The notes under the pieces: model-generated
Told to the model about the DNA's origin: nothing
Seen by the model: only the letters and a program-made list of their open reading frames with translations
The model's database searches: none
Origin: Hymenobacter sp. DG25B
GTDB lineage: Bacteria > Bacteroidota > Bacteroidia > Cytophagales > Hymenobacteraceae
Reading direction: 5' to 3'
NCBI RefSeq assembly: GCF_000801315.1
Contig: NZ_CP010054.1
Span: 2,356,001 to 2,420,000 of the forward strand
Length of the DNA stretch: 64,000 bases
Made by a program: the position numbers and the translations under genes
In this document: one piece after another, positions 51,562-59,855 of the stretch
Layout of the letters: the number at the start of each line of letters is the position of its first letter
Numbering within the stretch: position 1 is the first letter of the stretch

Positions 51562-53607
51562 ATGCCTGATATAGAGCAGTTTGACAACAACACCCCCCAC
51601 CCCACTCCACCGGCCGCTTCTTTGGTTGGCCGCGAGCCGGATGAGGCGAATAGTGCCGGGGCGCGTCAATTGTTGGATCTGGTGCGGGATTCCCCGGCTT
51701 GCCTAGCCAGTCTGGCCGGTCCTGACCATATGGTTACCGTGACCAATCAGCGGTTTCGCGGACTGTTCGGCAACCGGCCCCTGGTGGGCCTACCGCTGCG
51801 GGCGGCCTTGCCAGAGTTGACCAGTCAGCCCTTTTTCAGCCTGCTGGACGAGGCATATGCCAACGGGCGCACTTGTTACGGCCTTCAGGAAGTAGCTTAC
51901 CACGGCCGCGCCGGACATAATCCCGTGCATTTCACGTTCATTGGCCAGGCCGTGCGGAATGCCGACGGCACAGTGACCGGACTATTGCTGTTTGCCTACG
52001 ATGTAAGTGCCCATGTGCTGGCTCGCCAGTGGGTGGAAACCCATGAAGAGTACGCCGCCCGTACCCGTCAGCAGCTGGCCGTGGCCAACGAGAAACTCTC
52101 CATCACCAACGAGGAGCTGGACGTGACCAACGAAGAGCTGACGGTGAGCAACCACGAGTTGAGCGTCACTAACCTGGAACTGGCCCTGGCCAATGAGCGG
52201 CTCTCGGTCGCCAACGAGCAGCTGCGGGCCACCAACGAGGAAATTTGCCTGCAGGCAGCGGAGCTGCGCCGGGCCGAGGCGGCCGTGCGCCAGCTCAACG
52301 ACGAGCTGATGCTTACCAACGATGGACTGGTAGAAACCGTGTCCAGCGCCGTGGAGGAAGTGGAGGCGGCCCGGCGCGAGGCGGAGGCACAGCGCCAGCG
52401 CCTGCACCGGCTGGTAGCCGAGGCCCCCGCCCTGATTGCCGTTCTTTCCGGCCCGGAGCACCGCTTTCAGCTGGTTAACGAGGCGTTTCAACACCTGCTT
52501 GGAAACCGCACCCTGATGGGCCAGCCCTTTCGGGAGGCGCTGCCTGAACTGGCGGGCCAACTGTTTGGGGAGCGGCTGGAAGCCGTGTACCGCACGGGTG
52601 TCACCTACCACGGCACCGATGAGCCCGCCGCCCTGGACCGCACCAACACGGGCCAGCTGCAGATGGGATATTTCAACTACATCTACCAGGCTACCCAGAA
52701 CGCGGCCGGTTGCATCGATGGCATCCTGGTCTTCGCTTACGACGTGACGGCCCAGGTGCTGGCCCGGCAAGTGCTGGCCGACAACCGGCAGCAGCTGTTG
52801 GCCTTAAACCAGCAGCTGGCGGCAGTAAACGAAAAGCTCTACGCCGCCAACGCCCAGCTGGGGGACGCCAATGTACTACTCGTGGACGCCAACGACCAGT
52901 TGGGTGACAGCAACCAGCACCTCACCTTCGCCAACACTGAGCTGGATACTTTCGTCTACACGGCCTCGCATGACCTGCAAAACCCTATTACCAACCTGGA
53001 AGGGCTGCTGGGCGTCTTGCGCGAAGAGTTGCCGGACGAATGCCAGGCGGGCCCAGCGGCCCGTATTCTGGAGCTGATGCACGATTCGGTGGAGCGGTTC
53101 CAGCGTACCCTGGGCCACCTGGCCGCCATTACCCGCCTAGCCCCTGCCCTGGGCGTTCCCCCTGTTCCGGTGAGTTTGGCGGAGGTGGTGCGGGACGTGC
53201 TGCTGGACCTGGCGCTGCCCATCACCGCGACGGGCGCGCAGGTGGAGGTGGATGTGGCCGCGTGCCCGGCGGTAGCCTTCCCGGAAAGCAACCTGCGCAG
53301 CATTATCTACAACCTGCTCAGCAACGCCATCAAGTACCAGCGCCCCGGCCTGCCCCCGCGCGTGGAGGTACGCAGCCGAATGGAAAACGGGGGCTGCGTG
53401 CTGGAGGTGGAAGACAACGGCCTGGGGCTAAGCGCAGCCCAGCAGGCGCAACTCTTCGGCTTGTTTCAGCGCTTGCACGCGCACGTGGATGGCTCGGGCG
53501 TGGGCCTTTACATGGTGAAGAGAATGGTGGAGAACAGCGGAGGCCGCATTGCCGTGGAAAGCCAGCCCGGCGTGGGTAGTATATTCAGCGTCTATTTCAA
53601 GGGCTGA
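51562..53607 (+). CDS. PAS-coiled coil-PAS sensor histidine kinase
   Basis: A 681-residue soluble kinase. PAS 1 about 35-155 (SPACLASLAGPDHMVTVTNQ); a heptad-repeat coiled coil about 174-285; PAS 2 about 288-405 (APALIAVLSGPEHRFQLVNE); a second coiled coil about 410-460; HisKA with the phospho-His in DTFVYTASHDLQNPITNLEG; ATPase domain about 560-681 (LRSIIYNLLSNAIKYQRPGL, VEDNGLGLS, DGSGVGLYMVKRMVENSGG). No membrane helix, so it senses cytoplasmic signals. It is closely paralogous to the frameshifted kinase at 48.3-50.0 kb. It follows cheB by 68 bases in the same direction and probably forms a unit with it. Confidence 0.93.
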   Translation: MPDIEQFDNNTPHPTPPAASLVGREPDEANSAGARQLLDLVRDSPACLASLAGPDHMVTVTNQRFRGLFGNRPLVGLPLRAALPELTSQPFFSLLDEAYANGRTCYGLQEVAYHGRAGHNPVHFTFIGQAVRNADGTVTGLLLFAYDVSAHVLARQWVETHEEYAARTRQQLAVANEKLSITNEELDVTNEELTVSNHELSVTNLELALANERLSVANEQLRATNEEICLQAAELRRAEAAVRQLNDELMLTNDGLVETVSSAVEEVEAARREAEAQRQRLHRLVAEAPALIAVLSGPEHRFQLVNEAFQHLLGNRTLMGQPFREALPELAGQLFGERLEAVYRTGVTYHGTDEPAALDRTNTGQLQMGYFNYIYQATQNAAGCIDGILVFAYDVTAQVLARQVLADNRQQLLALNQQLAAVNEKLYAANAQLGDANVLLVDANDQLGDSNQHLTFANTELDTFVYTASHDLQNPITNLEGLLGVLREELPDECQAGPAARILELMHDSVERFQRTLGHLAAITRLAPALGVPPVPVSLAEVVRDVLLDLALPITATGAQVEVDVAACPAVAFPESNLRSIIYNLLSNAIKYQRPGLPPRVEVRSRMENGGCVLEVEDNGLGLSAAQQAQLFGLFQRLHAHVDGSGVGLYMVKRMVENSGGRIAVESQPGVGSIFSVYFKG

Positions 53608-53766
53608 GGTTTGGTGCTTTTGCGGGCCGAATCAATCCGGCATGCATTCCTTATAGGCATTAAACGCCAACGCGCCTTTCCCTAAGAGGCAGGAATCGTG
53701 GTCGTAAACGCCAGGCCAAGGGCCTTGGCTGCATATAGGTACCAGTGCCAGCTGGAGTGCCGAAGG

Positions 53767-54189
53767 CTAGCGGGCCGGAAACTGGCGCTGATAGTGCAGC
53801 TTGAGAATGGTATCGACTTTCTCCTCGGTGAGGGGCTTGCTGACCAGGCCGGCAATGGGCAGGGCCTCGATGCGCCCCAGGTCCACGGAGCTCATGGAGG
53901 AAGTGTGCATGACGATGACCACAGCCTGCTGCTGGGCCGGGGGCAGCTGCTGGTAGGCTTCAACAAAGGCCAACCCATCCATGCCGGGCATTTTCACGTC
54001 GAGCAGTACCAGCACCGGACTGGTTGGGTTGGCCTGCTGGCTGAGTTGCTCCAGGGCGGCAAAAGCAGCCACGCCATCGGTAGCGGCCAGGTATTGGTCG
54101 GCGACGCCGAGCTGCTGGAGCAGGCGTTCATTGAGGTCATTGGTGAGCGGGTCGTCGTCGACGAGCAGCACACTGGAAAGCTTGAGCAT
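53767..54189 (-). CDS. Single-domain response regulator (REC), copy 2
   Basis: A 140-residue receiver: acidic pair in SVLLVDDDPLTND, phospho-acceptor Asp in LVLLDVKMPGMDG, Ser/Thr switch in IVMHTSSMSS and Lys in GLVSKPLTEEK. No output domain. It lies 83 bases downstream of the PAS kinase (54273) on the same strand, as a kinase/regulator pair. A decayed copy of its C-terminus lies at 47350-47470. Confidence 0.93.
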   Translation of the reverse strand: MLKLSSVLLVDDDPLTNDLNERLLQQLGVADQYLAATDGVAAFAALEQLSQQANPTSPVLVLLDVKMPGMDGLAFVEAYQQLPPAQQQAVVIVMHTSSMSSVDLGRIEALPIAGLVSKPLTEEKVDTILKLHYQRQFPAR

Positions 54190-54272
54190 GAAAAGCGGGA
54201 CTTGGGCGGCAGATGCAGTTGGGGAAGCCCAAAAGGCCGCCCCTGCTGGTCGTAAAGATAAGGCAAGGCTGG

Positions 54273-55484
54273 CTAAGGGAGTTCGACAAAGAAGGTGGTA
54301 CCATCTTTCTCCTTGCTCTCCAGCCAGATATGGCCGCCGTGCAGCTCCACAATCTGCCGGGCAATGAACAGGCCCAGGCCGGTGGTGACTTCTCCCTGCA
54401 GGCCGGCGCGGCGGGTGGGGTTAAACTTTTCGAAGAGGTTGGCGTGCAGCTTGCCGGGGATGCCAATGCCGGTATCCTGGACGGTGATGCGCGCCTTCCC
54501 GCCTTCTTCCCGCAGGCCGATGGTGATTTTACCCCCGGCCGGCGTGAACTTAATGGCATTGCTGAGCAGATTGTCCAGCACCCGACCAAACTTCTCCGGC
54601 TGGATGGGCGCATATTGGGGTTCGTCCGGCAGGTCCAGGGCCAGGGCCACACCTTTTTCCTGGGCGGCCAGGCGGTGTACCGCCAGGTGCTGGGTCAGGT
54701 AGGCGTTCAGGTCGGTGGGGTTCTTCTGCAGGCCGTGCTCGTCCAGGTCGCCGATGTAGAGAATATCCTCCAGCAAGGTATTCGCATGGGTACAGGCATG
54801 CTGGATAAGGGACAGGTAATGCACCATTTCCGGGGGTGGGGGCGCCTCCCCGTTGCGGCTGATAAGCTCCCGCTGAAGCAGGTCGGCCAATAGCTCAATC
54901 TGCGCAATGGGATTCTTGATGTCGTGGGTGGCCAGCTGCAGAATGGTTTCCTGCGCATCATACACCCGCTTGAGGGAAGCTTCCAGGCCTTTGCGCCCGG
55001 AAACATCTTCCAGAATGGTATAGCCCAGCTCCCCACCCTCATCGGGGAAGAGCACCGAGGTGACCTGGCACCAGAAGCTGGTGCCATCGGCCCGGATCAT
55101 ACAGGTTTCCAGCGTGAAGTGGGGCATCTTATGCTGCCACAGCTGCTGCTGTAAGTGCTGCCAGTCTGCGCTGTACTGCGGGTGGGAAAACTCCCGGATT
55201 TTGCGGCCAATAAGCTCCTGGGGGTTGGTGAAGCCGAGCATGGCCACCACGGCCTGGTTGACCTGGCGGATGGTCAGGTCGGGGGTAATGATTTTCTGCC
55301 CCAGGGGGGAATTCTCAAAGACGGTGCGGAAGCGGGCCTGGCTTTGCTCATACCGGTCGTGGTGCGCCTGGTGCTGGGTAGCCGTGAGCTGTTGTTCGCG
55401 GAGCTGGCGGATTTCCTCGCGCAAAGCTAGGTTTTCTGCCGCCAGGGAATCACTGGGAGCCGTGTGGTCAGGAGCCTGGGGCAT
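54273..55484 (-). CDS. PAS-domain sensor histidine kinase
   Basis: A 403-residue protein from ATG 55484 (frame open from 55535). N-terminal coiled coil about 12-45; PAS about 50-165 (VFENSPLGQKIITPDLTIRQ, GRKIREFSHPQY, and a PAC-like LGYTILEDVSGRK); HisKA with the phospho-His in LQLATHDIKNPIAQIE; ATPase domain (FGRVLDNLLSNAIKFTPAGG, VQDTGIGIP, TTGLGLFIARQIVELHGGHI). Soluble. Its C-terminal end survives as a degenerate copy at 47543-47670. Partner regulator immediately downstream. Confidence 0.93.
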   Translation of the reverse strand: MPQAPDHTAPSDSLAAENLALREEIRQLREQQLTATQHQAHHDRYEQSQARFRTVFENSPLGQKIITPDLTIRQVNQAVVAMLGFTNPQELIGRKIREFSHPQYSADWQHLQQQLWQHKMPHFTLETCMIRADGTSFWCQVTSVLFPDEGGELGYTILEDVSGRKGLEASLKRVYDAQETILQLATHDIKNPIAQIELLADLLQRELISRNGEAPPPPEMVHYLSLIQHACTHANTLLEDILYIGDLDEHGLQKNPTDLNAYLTQHLAVHRLAAQEKGVALALDLPDEPQYAPIQPEKFGRVLDNLLSNAIKFTPAGGKITIGLREEGGKARITVQDTGIGIPGKLHANLFEKFNPTRRAGLQGEVTTGLGLFIARQIVELHGGHIWLESKEKDGTTFFVELP

Positions 55485-55585
55485 AAATGACAGGGAAAAA
55501 TAGGGTATACGGGCACTAAGATAAAGGGTAGGCACATGGGTGACAGGTAAAGCATACGGGCTGATGTGCTTTGCCTGCCTCCAGG

Positions 55586-55730
55586 TTAGGTGGTGAGGAG
55601 TTGCCGCGCGGCCTCGGTGAGGCCGTAGAGGCGGGCTACCAGGGTATCGATTTGCTGTTCCAGAGTGGTGGTATCGGCGGTGGGCTGGGTGGCTTTGGCG
55701 GCCAGCACCTGCTCTACCAGGGTTTGTATT
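55586..55730 (-). pseudogene. Fragment duplicating the 3' end of the type IIG restriction gene
   Basis: The minus strand encodes EIQTLVEQVLAAKATQPTAD, then TTTLEQQIDTLVARLYGLTE, then AARQLLTT and a stop. The intact counterpart at 56925 reads EIAALVEQVLAAKATQPTAD, TLALEQQIDTLVARLYGLTE, AEQQLLTA. No start and no upstream domains are present. It lies between the PAS kinase and a STAS-like gene and marks either a partial duplication or the scar of a second restriction gene. Confidence 0.82.
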
Positions 55731-55824
55731 TCCTGTTTAGGAAATGTTGCAGTGCTGGAAGGGAAGCTTAAGCCATAATACCCTTTATTTACTTAACTAT
55801 ATCCTCTGCTATATCCTCTCTTTT

Positions 55825-56241
55825 ATGCAAAAAAAATTATTCAACGCGGCGGGCAGGGTACATATGACCACGGAATATGATACCGTGAATAACTGGGTGT
55901 ATAATAACTGGATAGGCCCGCAAGACCTGGCCAGTGTCATGGCCGGCAGCGAGGCCGGCTTAAAGCTGCTGCGGAAACATTCCTGCTCCTTGCTGCTCAA
56001 TGACAATCGGCACACGGTTGAGCACTGGGACTATGCCGTGGAGTGGGTGGTGGCGCAGTGGCTGCCACGCGCTTTGGCCGCCGGGCTGACGCACTATGCC
56101 CAGGTCATTCGGGCGGAATCCCCGACTTCCCTTTCGGCAGACGTCTTGTACAGGGCTATTAGTGAACAGGTGGAGATGCGCGTGTTTATCAGCCTGGCGG
56201 AGGCTCAAGACTGGTTGCAAAAGGTGCGACGTAAGGGGTAA
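55825..56241 (+). CDS. STAS-like small protein, paralog C
   Basis: A 138-residue protein from ATG 55825 (frame open from 55744 through AT-rich leader sequence). It shares the family layout: opening strands (YDTVNNWVYNNWIGPQDLAS), mid motif SLLLNDNRHTVEHW, WVVAQWLPRALAAGLTHYAQ, end helix AEAQDWLQKV. The upstream leader contains an 11-base direct repeat, CTATATCCTCT at 55797-55807 and 55809-55819. It faces the minus-strand paralog D, with the two genes convergent and 100 bases apart. Confidence 0.72.
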   Translation: MQKKLFNAAGRVHMTTEYDTVNNWVYNNWIGPQDLASVMAGSEAGLKLLRKHSCSLLLNDNRHTVEHWDYAVEWVVAQWLPRALAAGLTHYAQVIRAESPTSLSADVLYRAISEQVEMRVFISLAEAQDWLQKVRRKG

Positions 56242-56341
56242 ATGCTTTTATAGCTCCCTCCTGCCGATGAAAGTAATCTTAACCGCCCCTTCGGCCAAAA
56301 CTGAATGACTCAGGTTTTCGGCTGGAGGAAGCGGAAAGGGC

Positions 56342-56758
56342 TTAAGATGGCAGTGGAATAGTGGGCAGGCGGAGCCACTCATAAGCAGAGGCCACATCCT
56401 CAAAAAGAGCCAGCTGCGGCAACGGGCCGGCCGCTGCTTCTATAGTGTTGATATAGGCCCGGCTGAAGATATCGGCGCTTTGCACCCAGGCAACACTTTC
56501 GATACCCAGGTGCGCCGCCCGGGGCAGGTAGTTCTCGGCTACCCACCGGGCCAATTCCCAGCTGGATTGGGTAACCAGCGTGTTATCATTAAGGACTTTC
56601 CGGACGCCGGTTTGCTGAATAAAGCCCAGCACCTGCGCACACGCTGCCTGCACGGGGGCCATAGCAAGGGGGCCTTTCCAGGCCATGTAGAGCCAGGCGT
56701 GCTCCTCATCAAGCTGCACATCGAGCAGGGCGGATTGCAGTAAATAGGTAACGGCCAT
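56342..56758 (-). CDS. STAS-like small protein, paralog D
   Basis: A 138-residue protein from ATG 56758 (MAVTYLLQSALLDVQLDEEH). Family features: AWLYMAWKGPLAMAPVQAAC, KVLNDNTLVTQSSWELARWV, LGIESVAWVQSADIF and end helix ASAYEWLRL. It matches the frameshifted paralog B most closely (KVLNDNT, .AWV.S, .EWLRL). It lies downstream of the restriction gene on the minus strand but behind a terminator. Confidence 0.75.
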   Translation of the reverse strand: MAVTYLLQSALLDVQLDEEHAWLYMAWKGPLAMAPVQAACAQVLGFIQQTGVRKVLNDNTLVTQSSWELARWVAENYLPRAAHLGIESVAWVQSADIFSRAYINTIEAAAGPLPQLALFEDVASAYEWLRLPTIPLPS

Positions 56759-56827
56759 GAGCTGGACCAACGGGTAACGATAGGAACCCAAGATACAACC
56801 TGGGACACGCCTTATCCTGGTGAATAA

Positions 56828-56855
56828 AAAAGCCCAACGGTTACGTCGGGCTTTT
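56828..56855 (-). terminator. Terminator of the restriction-modification gene
   Basis: AGCCCAACG (56831-56839) pairs with CGTCGGGCT (56844-56852) with one G:U pair. Read on the minus strand the stem is followed by a U-run (complement of AAAAAA at 56826-56831). It lies about 70 bases after the gene's stop. Confidence 0.65.
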
Positions 56856-56924
56856 CGGGCTTTTCTGAGATAACCCAGCGGGAAGTGTTTTTACAAATAA
56901 GTTGCCGGGGAATAGTGGGTGGCT

Positions 56925-59486
56925 TTACGCGGTGAGGAGCTGCTGCTCGGCTTCGGTGAGACCGTAGAGGCGGGCTACCAGGGTATCGATTTGCTGTTCC
57001 AGAGCGAGGGTATCGGCGGTGGGCTGGGTGGCTTTGGCGGCCAGCACCTGCTCCACCAAGGCCGCTATTTCGACTTGCTGCTCGGGCGTGGCGGTGGGGA
57101 TGGGAAGTTGGGAAATATATTTAGGCTTGTATTCGAAAAAAGCGTCTTTCAATTTGGCTCCAATCGATTTGAAATAAGAGTCGGTGATAGAAGAGTTAAG
57201 AACACCTAGAAGATAAAGGTCATCTGTGGGAATTATGGTTGTTTTATCGTTTGAGTATGTTCCGTTTACATCATAGGTATAGGGTGCACTTGTAGCAAAA
57301 GTGCGGATGATAATTTTCGGATTTTCAAACTCGTTGTAGTAGTCGCAAGAGCGCAACTCCCACCAGTAATGCCCTTTGTCGGTGCGTTTAGAGGCGGCGG
57401 CTTCAAAGGGTAACAAATGCCTAGCAATAGCCGGGTATCGGGCTTCTAGTGCTTCCCAAGGGTTTGCGTGTGCAGGTGTAACCGGGGGTACATTATAGAT
57501 TCCACGCTTGTCCTTCTGCCAACCCAACTGACGCCGTGTCCAACCAGTGGGCAGCATAATCAAGTACGTTTTGCTATTGGGCATCTGGTAACGCTTCAGG
57601 TCTCGGCCTGCCAGAAAGGGCTTCAATATTTCCTCGGAAGCGGGGTCTTCTGCAATAAGCTGTTCACACGTCGAGGCATCCAGCACAAAGGCTTCATTAA
57701 GCCCTGTCTTTATGCCATAGAAAATTTTACCCTTCACATATTCCTTTAAGGGAACCCCGGCCGCTAGCAATGCATCAACCTGCTTTTGCTTGGGTGCTTC
57801 CGACAGGCTCCAACCCGTTTCGAGGAGGGTACTTTGCAGTACCAAGCGGGCGTGCTCATCTACCAGCTCTTCAAGTGAATACTCAGGCAGCGAAGGAATT
57901 AAAGCGGTGCGAAAAACCGTGTCTTCGGCTGGGCGCTGTCGTTTGAAAGAAAGTATAGCAGGATAGGCTTTGACCTGCGGAAACACATACAGGTCACCAA
58001 AATCAGTGAACTCAACTAAGGTGTGAGAAACAGGGAGCCAGCGCCGTAGTGGTTCGCCAAAGCCGGTGTTCAGCCACTTATTGGAGGTGATGAAGGATAG
58101 TTCGCCTCCGGGGGCCAGCAGCCTGGCTCCCAATTCCATGAAGTAGATGTAGAGGTCGGCGCCGCTGGAACCGGTTTCATAATGGTCTTTCAGGTGTTTT
58201 TTAGCGGTGGGTGCCAGCTCCTCCTGCCGGATATAGGGCGGGTTGCCAATTACCACATCGAAGCCGCGGAACTGGCCTTTCTCATCGAGAATCTCGGGAA
58301 ACTCGAAGCGCCACTCAAAGGCCTCGCGGAAGAGGGCGCCCTGCTCGTAGGCGGTAATTTCCTTTTCCAGCTGGTCGGCGAGGAGCTCCAGGCGGCGCAT
58401 CTCAAAATGGCGCGCCTCCAATTGCTTGGCGGTTTCAGGGATGAGGAAGTGCTGGGTTTCGAGGGCGGCGTGCTGGCCCCGGTAGCGGCGCAGGTCTTCG
58501 CGCTTTTTGTCTTTTTTGTGCAGCACGGCCGTGAACTGCTGCTTTATCTGCCGGAGGTGGTCTTGGAGGGTATCCTTGGCCTCGCGGCCGCGGCTGTTGA
58601 AGTATGCGTGGACGGTTTCGCGGTAGGCTTTGAGGGAGAACTTGCCCTGTTTGAACACCTCGGAGAGGTCGGCATCGAGGGGGAAGCGGCTGAGCAGAGA
58701 GTTGCCGGGCTTGATGTTGAGGTCGAGGTTGGGCAGGGTTTCCAGCTCCTGGAAGTGGGTATCGGGGCGGTAGTAGGCGTGCTTGAGCAGCTCAATCCAG
58801 AGGCGCAGGCGGCAGATGCGCACGGAGTTGGGGTTGAGGTCGACGCCGAACAGGGCGTGCTCCATGAGGTGGCGCTTTTCGCGGAACAGGGCGCTTTGCA
58901 GGCGGGTGTGCTCCGGGGGCACGGTGCGGGTGCCATTGGGGGCCAGGGTGGCGCGGTACTGCACCAGCTGGTCTTCTTCGTCTTTCACCACCAGCTCGTC
59001 GCGGGCCACGACGAGGGAGTAGCGGAGGCGACGGCCTTCGTCGTCGAGGAGCAAGGATAATTCGCTCTTGATGGCCAGCAGCTCGTTGAGGGCCGAAACC
59101 AGGAAGTGGCCGGAGCCCACGGCGGGGTCGCAGACGGTGAGCTGGTTGAAGTGCTGGCTGTATTCCGGGCGCTTTTTACCATCGAGGGCATCGGCCAGCT
59201 GGGGAATGGTTTCCACCCCAAAGCCGTACTGCTTGTTGAAGTGCTGCACCACGGCCCGCCGCAGGGTTTGGCGGCAGATATACATGGTGATGAAGCCGGG
59301 CGTGTAGAAGGAGCCGTCCTTGTAGCCGTTGAGCTTCTCGAAGATGAGGCCGAGCACGGCGGCGGAAATGAGGGCTTTGCCGTCTTCCTGCACCTGCTCC
59401 TCCCCTTCGGAGGCAAAATCATAGGCATCGAGAAAGCGCAGCAGGTAAGCCAGGGCCTGGGGCGCCGGGCCGGCAGTGCGCAGCAC
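56925..59486 (-). CDS. C-terminal piece: Eco57I-type DNA methyltransferase and specificity region
   Basis: 853 residues from the first possible start (GTG 59486) after the amber. Motifs: SAM-binding loop VCDPAVGSGHFLVSALNEL, catalytic NPPY in FDVVIGNPPYIRQEEL, and KDGSFYTPGFITMYICRQ before motif I. The C-terminal half is the TaqI-like recognition region (PFLAGRDLKRYQ, YYNEFENPKIIIRTF, IPTDDLYLLGVLNSSITDSY), with a coiled-coil end (ALVEQVLAAKATQPTADTLA). Translation of this piece needs either amber suppression or an internal start. Confidence 0.8.
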   Translation of the reverse strand: MLRTAGPAPQALAYLLRFLDAYDFASEGEEQVQEDGKALISAAVLGLIFEKLNGYKDGSFYTPGFITMYICRQTLRRAVVQHFNKQYGFGVETIPQLADALDGKKRPEYSQHFNQLTVCDPAVGSGHFLVSALNELLAIKSELSLLLDDEGRRLRYSLVVARDELVVKDEEDQLVQYRATLAPNGTRTVPPEHTRLQSALFREKRHLMEHALFGVDLNPNSVRICRLRLWIELLKHAYYRPDTHFQELETLPNLDLNIKPGNSLLSRFPLDADLSEVFKQGKFSLKAYRETVHAYFNSRGREAKDTLQDHLRQIKQQFTAVLHKKDKKREDLRRYRGQHAALETQHFLIPETAKQLEARHFEMRRLELLADQLEKEITAYEQGALFREAFEWRFEFPEILDEKGQFRGFDVVIGNPPYIRQEELAPTAKKHLKDHYETGSSGADLYIYFMELGARLLAPGGELSFITSNKWLNTGFGEPLRRWLPVSHTLVEFTDFGDLYVFPQVKAYPAILSFKRQRPAEDTVFRTALIPSLPEYSLEELVDEHARLVLQSTLLETGWSLSEAPKQKQVDALLAAGVPLKEYVKGKIFYGIKTGLNEAFVLDASTCEQLIAEDPASEEILKPFLAGRDLKRYQMPNSKTYLIMLPTGWTRRQLGWQKDKRGIYNVPPVTPAHANPWEALEARYPAIARHLLPFEAAASKRTDKGHYWWELRSCDYYNEFENPKIIIRTFATSAPYTYDVNGTYSNDKTTIIPTDDLYLLGVLNSSITDSYFKSIGAKLKDAFFEYKPKYISQLPIPTATPEQQVEIAALVEQVLAAKATQPTADTLALEQQIDTLVARLYGLTEAEQQLLTA

Positions 59487-59855
59487 AGACTTGCGGTGCA
59501 GGGGCAGCGCGAGGTGGTCTTCGAGGGCGCTGACCTTGATGGTTTTGTTTTCGAGCAGGGAGGGCTCGTAGAGGGAGGAGTTGAGGTAGGGTATGTGGCT
59601 GTACTGCGTTTTGACGGGCTCTTTGCGCTCCTGGGGCGGGGTGTTGAGGACGCGGAAGAAGAGCTTGTTGAGGGTGTCGTACTCGGGGATGAGCTCGGGG
59701 GTAAGGAAGCGGAAGCGGGCATCGTGGCCGGGGTGGTAGCGGCGGAGCTGGCCTTCGAGGAGCTTGAGGAAGAGCAGGCGGTTTACCCAGGTGAGGCAGA
59801 GCTCGAGGGCGACGCCGGTGAGGCGCTCCTCGGGGGTGGCGCCGTAGGTGGCGGC

